A DNA stretch of 49,774 nucleotides. Source: Streptomyces sp. SDr-06 (lineage in GTDB: Bacteria; Actinomycetota; Actinomycetes; Streptomycetales; Streptomycetaceae). The notes under the pieces are model-generated. The model searched no databases, had not been told where the DNA came from, and saw only the letters and a list, made by a program, of their open reading frames with translations. Where the stretch lies: contig NZ_QOLA01000034.1 in assembly GCF_003324565.1 (NCBI RefSeq), positions 1-49,774 on the forward strand, written 5' to 3'. The position numbers and the translations under genes were made by a program. Numbering within the stretch: the first letter of the stretch is position 1; each line of letters opens with the position of its first letter. Shown piece by piece: positions 44,979-49,774 of this stretch.

Positions 44979-45419
44979 ATGAGCGAACACTTCGTCGGGG
45001 CCGGCTGGGCGTTCCCGATGCGCACCGACCCGGGCGGCGGCATCGCGCTGGCCCGGCGCGACCGCGAGATCGAGGAGTCCATGCGGCTGGTGCTGGCCAC
45101 GGCGCCGGGCGAACGTCCCATGCGACCCGAGTTCGGCTGCGCGGTGCACGACCTGGTGTTCGCGCCCGTGAACGACGCCACCGCCGGGCGCATCCGCTAC
45201 GAGGTGCGCACCTCGCTCGACCGCTGGGAGCCCAGGATCGAGGTCGAGGAGGTCACGGTGACCCCGGCGCCCGACGAGCCGACCGTGCTGCACATCGACG
45301 TGCGCTACTCGGTGCGCGGCACCAACAACCCGCGCAGCCTCGTCTTCCCCTTTTATGTGATTCCCTCCGAGGGCGGCGACCAGCCAGGCCCGACGGCCGG
45401 CGAAAGCGAACGACACTGA
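44979..45419 (+). CDS. cis9: gp25-like baseplate wedge protein (Pvc9-like)
   Basis: A 146-residue gp25-family protein with the diagnostic pattern REIEESMRLVLATAPGERPM and RPEFGCAVHDLVFAPVNDAT. It anchors the first sheath ring to the baseplate. ATG at 44979, preceded by AGGAGAG; its stop overlaps the next ATG as TGATG. The last 20 residues are a short disordered tail. Confidence 0.95.
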   Translation: MSEHFVGAGWAFPMRTDPGGGIALARRDREIEESMRLVLATAPGERPMRPEFGCAVHDLVFAPVNDATAGRIRYEVRTSLDRWEPRIEVEEVTVTPAPDEPTVLHIDVRYSVRGTNNPRSLVFPFYVIPSEGGDQPGPTAGESERH

Positions 45420-47365
45420 TGGCCCTGCCCGCACCCCATCTCGACGACCGCCGCTTCCAGCAGTTCGTCGACGACGCCAAGCGCTACATCCAGCAGCGCT
45501 GCCCCGAGTGGAGCGACCACAACGTCTCCGACCCGGGTGTCACCCTCATCGAAGCCGTCGCGCATATGGCCGACCAGCTCGTGTACCGGCTCAACCGGGT
45601 CCCGGAGAAGAACCAGCTGGCCTTCCTCGACCTGCTCGGCGTGACGCTGTTCCCGCCGTCGGCGGCCAAGGCGTCGGTGACGTTCTGGCTGTCGGCGCCG
45701 CAGACCGAGCCGGTGCTGCTGCCGCGCGGCACCGAGGTCGCCACCGGCCGCACCGAGACCGAGGAGGCGGTGGTCTTCGCGTCCGACGACGATCTGACGA
45801 TCGTGCCCTGCCAGCTCGACCAGGTGTTGCGCCAGCCCGCCGGCTCCGCCCCCGAGAACTGCTCGCAGGACGTGCTCGGCGGCAACGACGTCTCCGTGTT
45901 CAGCTCCGGCCCGCTCCCCGGCGACGTGCTCCTGTTCGGCCTGTCGGCGGCCCTGCCGCACTGCACGGCCGCGCTGCGCCTGGACAGCCGTGTCGACGGC
46001 GTCGGCGTCGACCCGCGCCAGCCCCCGCTGGTGTGGGAGGCGTGGACGGCCGACGGCTGGGCCGAGTGCGAGGTCGCCGAGGACACCACCGGCGGCCTCA
46101 ACCGCCCCGGCGAGGTCGTCCTGCACATGCCGGCCGCGCACACCGTGTCCCGCATGGGCGGCCTGGACGCGGGCTGGGTGCGCTGCCGGGTCGTGGAGGC
46201 CGCGCCCGGCCAGCCGTTCTACAGCGTCTCGCCGACCGTGCGCGGCGCCTCCGCGTTCACCATCGGCGGCACCACCCGGGTCTCGCACGCCGAGACGGTG
46301 CGCGACGAGTCCCTCGGCGACTCCGAGGGCGTCCCCGGCCAGCGCCTGATGCTGGCGCACGCGCCGGTCGTCGGCGGCGTACGCCTGGAGATCTCGGCGG
46401 GCGAGGGCTGGGAGGAGTGGGAGGCGGTCGACGACTTCGCCTCCTCGGGGCCCTTCGACCGCCACTTCACCCTGGACGCGGCGACCGGCGAGCTCGCCTT
46501 CGGCCCGTCGGTGCGCCAACCGGACGGCACGGTACGGCAGTTCGGGGCCGTCCCCCTCAAGGGCGCCGCCATCCGGGCCTCCCGTTACGGCACCGGCGGC
46601 GGCCGCTCCGGCAACGTGGCCCGGGGTTCCATCCAGGTCCTGCGCAGCTCGATCCCGTACATCGCCCGGGTGGAGAACCGGGAGGCGGCGCGCGGCGGCG
46701 TCGACGGCGAGACCGTCGAGGAGGCCAAGACCCGCGCCCCCATCGCGCTGCGCGCCCAGGAGCGCGCCGTGACCGCCCGCGACTACGAGGAGCTGGCCCG
46801 CCGGGCCGCGCCCGAGACCGCGCGCATCGCGTGCCTGGCGGCGGACGCGGCCGAGTCCGGCGACAACGCGGTCCGCGTCCTGGTCGTCCCGCAGGCCGTC
46901 CCCGACCGGGGCGGGCGGCTCCGCTTCGAGCAACTGGTGCCCGGCGATGAGCTGTTGGGCCGCGTCACGACGTTCCTCGACGACCGCCGCCCGCTGGGCA
47001 CCCGCCTGGCCGTGGGCCCGCCGTTCTACCAGGGCGTCACGGTGGTGGCGACCCTCCACGCGTTCCGCGCGGCGAAGGCGGACCACGTACGCGACGAGGC
47101 GCTCAACGCGCTGTACTCCTACCTGGACCCGCTGACCGGTGGCGCCCACGGCACCGGCTGGCCCTTCGGGCGTCCGCTGCGGGCGGGCGAGATCTTCGCG
47201 GCCCTGCAGCGCGTGCCGGGTGTGGAGCTGGTGGACGAGGTCCTGCTCCACCCGGCGGACCCGCTGACCGGCCGCCGGGGCGACGCGACGGACCGCATCG
47301 AGCTCTCCCCGTCCGCGCTCCTGTTCCCCTTCGACCACCGCGTCCGCGTCATCGAGGCCCGATGA
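45419..47365 (+). CDS. cis11: gpJ/gp6-like baseplate wedge protein (Pvc11-like)
   Basis: A 648-residue baseplate J-family protein. The N-terminus has HNVSDPGVTLIEAVAHMADQ and LVYRLNRVPEKNQLAFLDLL. The C-terminal J domain has RAQERAVTARDYEELARRAA and YSYLDPLTGG. It forms the wedges of the baseplate that trigger sheath contraction. Its start overlaps the gp25 stop (TGATG) and its stop overlaps the next start by 4 bp. Confidence 0.93.
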   Translation: MALPAPHLDDRRFQQFVDDAKRYIQQRCPEWSDHNVSDPGVTLIEAVAHMADQLVYRLNRVPEKNQLAFLDLLGVTLFPPSAAKASVTFWLSAPQTEPVLLPRGTEVATGRTETEEAVVFASDDDLTIVPCQLDQVLRQPAGSAPENCSQDVLGGNDVSVFSSGPLPGDVLLFGLSAALPHCTAALRLDSRVDGVGVDPRQPPLVWEAWTADGWAECEVAEDTTGGLNRPGEVVLHMPAAHTVSRMGGLDAGWVRCRVVEAAPGQPFYSVSPTVRGASAFTIGGTTRVSHAETVRDESLGDSEGVPGQRLMLAHAPVVGGVRLEISAGEGWEEWEAVDDFASSGPFDRHFTLDAATGELAFGPSVRQPDGTVRQFGAVPLKGAAIRASRYGTGGGRSGNVARGSIQVLRSSIPYIARVENREAARGGVDGETVEEAKTRAPIALRAQERAVTARDYEELARRAAPETARIACLAADAAESGDNAVRVLVVPQAVPDRGGRLRFEQLVPGDELLGRVTTFLDDRRPLGTRLAVGPPFYQGVTVVATLHAFRAAKADHVRDEALNALYSYLDPLTGGAHGTGWPFGRPLRAGEIFAALQRVPGVELVDEVLLHPADPLTGRRGDATDRIELSPSALLFPFDHRVRVIEAR

Positions 47366-47928
47366 GCGCGCGCGGAACGGTCGAAGGGCTCGGCTCGTCG
47401 CACCCGCTGGGCGGCCAGCTGCCCGCGGTGTACGCGGACGACGACTTCGCCCAGCGCTTCGTCGAGGGCCTGGACGTGATCCTGGCCCCGCTGTTCAACG
47501 TCCTGGACTGCCTGGAGGCGTACTTCGACCCGGCGCTCGCCCCCGAGGACTTCGTGGACTGGCTGACGGGCTGGGTCGGCACCGAGCTCGACGGCACCGA
47601 GCCGCTGGAGATCCGCCGCCACGCGGTGGCCACCGCGGTCTCCCTGCACCGGGTGCGCGGCACCGCGCAGGGTCTGGAACGGGCGGTCCAACTCGCCTTC
47701 GGGGTACGCCCCGAGATCACCGAGAGCGGCGGCGCGACCTGGTCGGCCCGCCCCCTCGGTCCCTTCCCGGGCGCCCCCAAGGCCTCCCTCCGGGTGACCC
47801 TGAGGGTCTCCGACCCGTCCGCCGTCGACCCCCACCGCCTCCAGGCGGTGGTGGCGGCGGCCCGCCCCGCCCACCTCCCTTTCACGGCCGAGGTATCCGC
47901 GAAAACCCTTACCCACGAAGGGAACTGA
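47362..47928 (+). CDS. cis12: gpI-like baseplate protein (Pvc12-like)
   Basis: A 188-residue tail protein I family member: LPAVYADDDFAQRFVEGLDV, LFNVLDCLEAYFDPALAPED, then FVDWLTGWVGTELDG and HRVRGTAQGLERAVQLAFGV. It completes the wedge with the gpJ-like protein. It is short relative to Pvc12, which carries large extensions, so it is a minimal wedge. ATG at 47362 overlapping the previous stop. Confidence 0.88.
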   Translation: MSARGTVEGLGSSHPLGGQLPAVYADDDFAQRFVEGLDVILAPLFNVLDCLEAYFDPALAPEDFVDWLTGWVGTELDGTEPLEIRRHAVATAVSLHRVRGTAQGLERAVQLAFGVRPEITESGGATWSARPLGPFPGAPKASLRVTLRVSDPSAVDPHRLQAVVAAARPAHLPFTAEVSAKTLTHEGN

Positions 47929-47934
47929 CCTTTC

Positions 47935-49227
47935 ATGTCCACCCCGGCCATGGTCCCCTGCCCCGACTGCGGCACCCCGGCGCGCGCCACGGGCCAGTCG
48001 TTCTGCGACTCCTGCGGGGCCTTCCTGCGCTGGACGGCCTCCACCACCCCGCCGGCGTCCGCGCCCTCGGGGGACGCGGCGCGCCCGGCGGCCCCGGCGG
48101 CTCCGTCGGCCTCCTCGGAGAAGGCGACGCCCGCCCCGGAACCGGCCCGGCCCGCCGCCGAGCCGGCCGAGGAGCCCGCCCGCGAGAGCGCCGCACGGAG
48201 CATCGCCCCGGACGCGCCCACGCCGCCCGCGGGCACCCCCGTCTTCGTGCCGGGCGCGTCCGGCTCCGCGGAACCGGCGGCCCCGGCCGCGCCGCCCGCC
48301 CGGCCGGAAGCGGTGACCGTGCCGACCCCCGCGGTGGCGGACGACGCCCGGGAGACCACCCCCCTGCCCGAGGCGCGCACCACCTCGGCCGCGGACGCGG
48401 CCCGCGCCCTGCTGGTGCCCGTGGCGGAGGCCTCGGCCGCCCCGGCCCCGGAGGCCCCCGGCACCGTCCTGCCCGGCCGTCCGGAGGCGGCCCGCCCCAA
48501 GGTCCGCGCGACGGCCGCGCCCGAGCCGGAGAGCGGCGCCCCCTGCCCCGCCTGCGGCACCGCCAACCACGGGCACCGCAACTTCTGCCGCAGCTGCGCC
48601 ACCCCGCTGACCCCGCGCCGCGAGGACAACGCGACGGGCCCGTACGCGGGCCAGCGCCCCCCGCTGCACCGGGACAGGAAGCGCTGGATAGCGAGGGCGT
48701 TGGTGGCAGCGGCGGTCGTGGCCGTGGTCGTCGGCGGCATCATCGGCGGCCCCCCGGCGGCCAGGGCCGTACAGGACCACTTCGCCAAGCGGGTGGCGGT
48801 GCATCCGACGGCGTGGACGGCCTCCCACTGGGACCCGAAGCACGGCCCGGAACTGGCCGGCGACAGCTACTCCAACACCTGGTGGGGCACGGGCTACGCG
48901 GGCGACGCCCAGGGCACGTACCTGGAGGCGACGTTCGGCCAGCCCACCGACCTGCTGGCCCTGCTGATCACCCCGGGCACCTCCACGCGCCAGGGCCAGC
49001 AGTCGGAGCAGGCCCGCCCCCAGGAGTTCGACCTGGTGGTGACCGACTCCAGCGGCAAGCAGCACACCTCGCACCGCGCGATCAACGACGGCGGCGTCCA
49101 GCGCATCGACGTCCGCGTACGCAACGCGGTCTCGGTCCGCGTCATCCTGCGCTCTGCCTTCGGAGCGGCCAAGGACAAGCAGGTGGCCATAGCAGAGCTG
49201 GAATTCTTCGCCCGCTCAAAGAACTGA
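47935..49227 (+). CDS. Double zinc-ribbon / TM / discoidin-like membrane protein ending the CIS operon
   Basis: A 430-residue protein. A zinc ribbon uses Cys9, Cys12, Cys24 and Cys27. A Pro/Ala-rich linker is followed by a second zinc ribbon with Cys204, Cys207, Cys218 and Cys221. One membrane helix lies at about 252-270 (ARALVAAAVVAVVVGGIIGG). The C-terminal 150 residues form a discoidin/galactose-binding-like domain (AVHPTAWTASHWDPKHGPEL, VAIAELEFFAR), like 'NADase-type glycan-binding' domains. The topology is cytoplasmic zinc ribbons and an external lectin-like domain. Being 6 bp after the wedge gene, it is a good candidate to dock or trigger the CIS at the membrane. I recall a Streptomyces CIS membrane protein called CisA but cannot confirm identity. 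Confidence 0.82.
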   Translation: MSTPAMVPCPDCGTPARATGQSFCDSCGAFLRWTASTTPPASAPSGDAARPAAPAAPSASSEKATPAPEPARPAAEPAEEPARESAARSIAPDAPTPPAGTPVFVPGASGSAEPAAPAAPPARPEAVTVPTPAVADDARETTPLPEARTTSAADAARALLVPVAEASAAPAPEAPGTVLPGRPEAARPKVRATAAPEPESGAPCPACGTANHGHRNFCRSCATPLTPRREDNATGPYAGQRPPLHRDRKRWIARALVAAAVVAVVVGGIIGGPPAARAVQDHFAKRVAVHPTAWTASHWDPKHGPELAGDSYSNTWWGTGYAGDAQGTYLEATFGQPTDLLALLITPGTSTRQGQQSEQARPQEFDLVVTDSSGKQHTSHRAINDGGVQRIDVRVRNAVSVRVILRSAFGAAKDKQVAIAELEFFARSKN

Positions 49228-49238
49228 TCCCGCAGGCA

Positions 49239-49260
49239 TGCAGGGGGCGCAGCCCCCGCA
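49239..49260 (+). terminator. GC hairpin after the CIS operon
   Basis: TGC-A-GGGGGC, loop GCA, GCCCCC-GCA, beginning 12 bp after the last stop. The stem is interrupted by one bulged A. It is the likely operon terminator and has no T-tract. Confidence 0.55.
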
Positions 49261-49292
49261 GATCCCCTCCCACGGAACCCCGGCCCCACTCA

Positions 49293-49774
49293 ACCCCCGC
49301 AGGGGTGCCGGGGGGGGCGCAGCCCCCGCTCGGGGGGAGCGGGGACGAGCCCCGGGAACTTTCGCCCGGCCCAACCCCCGCACGGACGCCGGGCCCGCAG
49401 CCACGAAACGCCGACCCACCCACCCACAGGCGACCGGGCCCCCGCCCAACCCCCCGCAGGGGTGCGGGGGCGCAGCCCCCGCTCGGGGGGCGGGGCGGAG
49501 CCCTGTGAACTTTCGCCCGGCCCGACCCCGCAGGGACGCCGGGCCCGCAGCCGCGGGACGCCGACCCACCCACCCGCAGGCGACCGAGGCCCCACCCACA
49601 ACCCCCCGCAGGGGTGCCGGGGGGGCGCAGCCCCCGCTCGGGGAGAGCGGGCACGAGCCCCGGGAACTTTCGCCCGGCCCGACCCCGCAGGGACGCCGGG
49701 CCCGCAGCCGCGAGACGCCGACCCACCCACCCGCAGGCGACCGAGGCCCCACCCACAACCCCCCGCAGGGGTGC
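49293..49774. repeat. Tandem 152-157-bp intergenic repeat array running off the window
   Basis: At least three complete units and the start of a fourth. The anchor CCGCAGGGGTG begins at 49297, 49454, 49606 and 49763, giving periods of 157, 152 and 157 bp. Each unit has a GGGGGC-GCA-GCCCCC hairpin, CCGCTCGGGG, GAACTTTCGCCCGGCCC, GACGCCGGGCCCGCAGCC and CCGACCCACCCACC. No credible coding potential. The array continues beyond 49774. Confidence 0.9.

Noticed and set aside
42755..45193. Minus-strand open frame of about 812 codons opposite the spike and hub genes
   Set aside because: Low-complexity Gly/Val/Arg translation, while the plus strand encodes well-recognised LysM and VgrG-like proteins with coupled stops and starts.
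49293..49774. CRISPR array
   Set aside because: The repeat unit is 152-157 bp with no short repeat/variable spacer structure and no cas genes.

Overview
The window is very high-GC DNA with strong third-position G/C bias, GTG/TTG starts and Streptomyces-type families: snapalysin with its divergent LysR regulator, DUF2690 and DUF6126 proteins, an AfsR/SARP-NB-ARC regulator, and leaderless promoters. It is almost certainly a chromosomal segment of a Streptomyces or close relative. No tRNA, rRNA, CRISPR array, transposase, integrase or capsid gene is visible.

Region 1 (about 0.15-23.5 kb) is mixed chromosomal content. It holds a DHA2-type MFS exporter, a secreted SH3-like protein, a membrane-tethered HTH/DUF2690 protein, a lytic-transglycosylase-like lipoprotein candidate, and an oxidoreductase/SnoaL-like pair divergent from a LysR regulator across a palindromic LysR box. 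Next comes a second-type tryptophanyl-tRNA synthetase preceded by a tandem-Trp leader peptide and a transcription attenuator, then a secreted FG-GAP/VCBS propeller protein, small membrane proteins, a membrane endonuclease/exonuclease/phosphatase protein, and a FUSC exporter with two inverted DnaA boxes upstream. The region ends with snapalysin and its LysR regulator, a TerF-like vWA protein, a sensor kinase/response regulator pair, metG and an atypical LuxR-type response regulator.

Region 2 (about 22.8-49.2 kb) is a contractile injection system (CIS) locus of the phage-tail-like eCIS class. In order it has a degenerate-receiver LuxR regulator, a DUF4255 cap/terminator protein and an AAA+ ATPase. 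Three genes then run on the minus strand: two paralogous Ig-TM-proline-rich membrane proteins with different exported ends, and an AfsR-like SARP-NB-ARC regulator. On the plus strand follow a putative cargo protein carrying the eCIS-associated N-terminal signature and an unannotated 51-aa protein. The main structural operon is sheath, tube, an overlapping pair of small assembly genes, a 1196-aa VQR-repeat protein, second tube/adaptor, LysM baseplate hub, VgrG-like spike, gp25, gpJ and gpI-like proteins. It ends with a double zinc-ribbon/TM/discoidin-like membrane protein. No tail fibre, holin/endolysin or T6SS membrane complex is recognisable. That fits the cytoplasmic, membrane-coupled CIS described in Streptomyces better than a secreted fibre-guided particle.

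Mobile or repetitive DNA: a roughly 240-bp intergenic repeat occurs twice in inverted orientation (15.1-15.3 kb and 26.3-26.6 kb). The window ends in tandem 152-157-bp units that run off the edge. The most informative non-coding elements are the trpS attenuator, the LysR boxes, the DnaA-box pair and a stack of three perfect hairpins between the two CIS membrane-protein genes.
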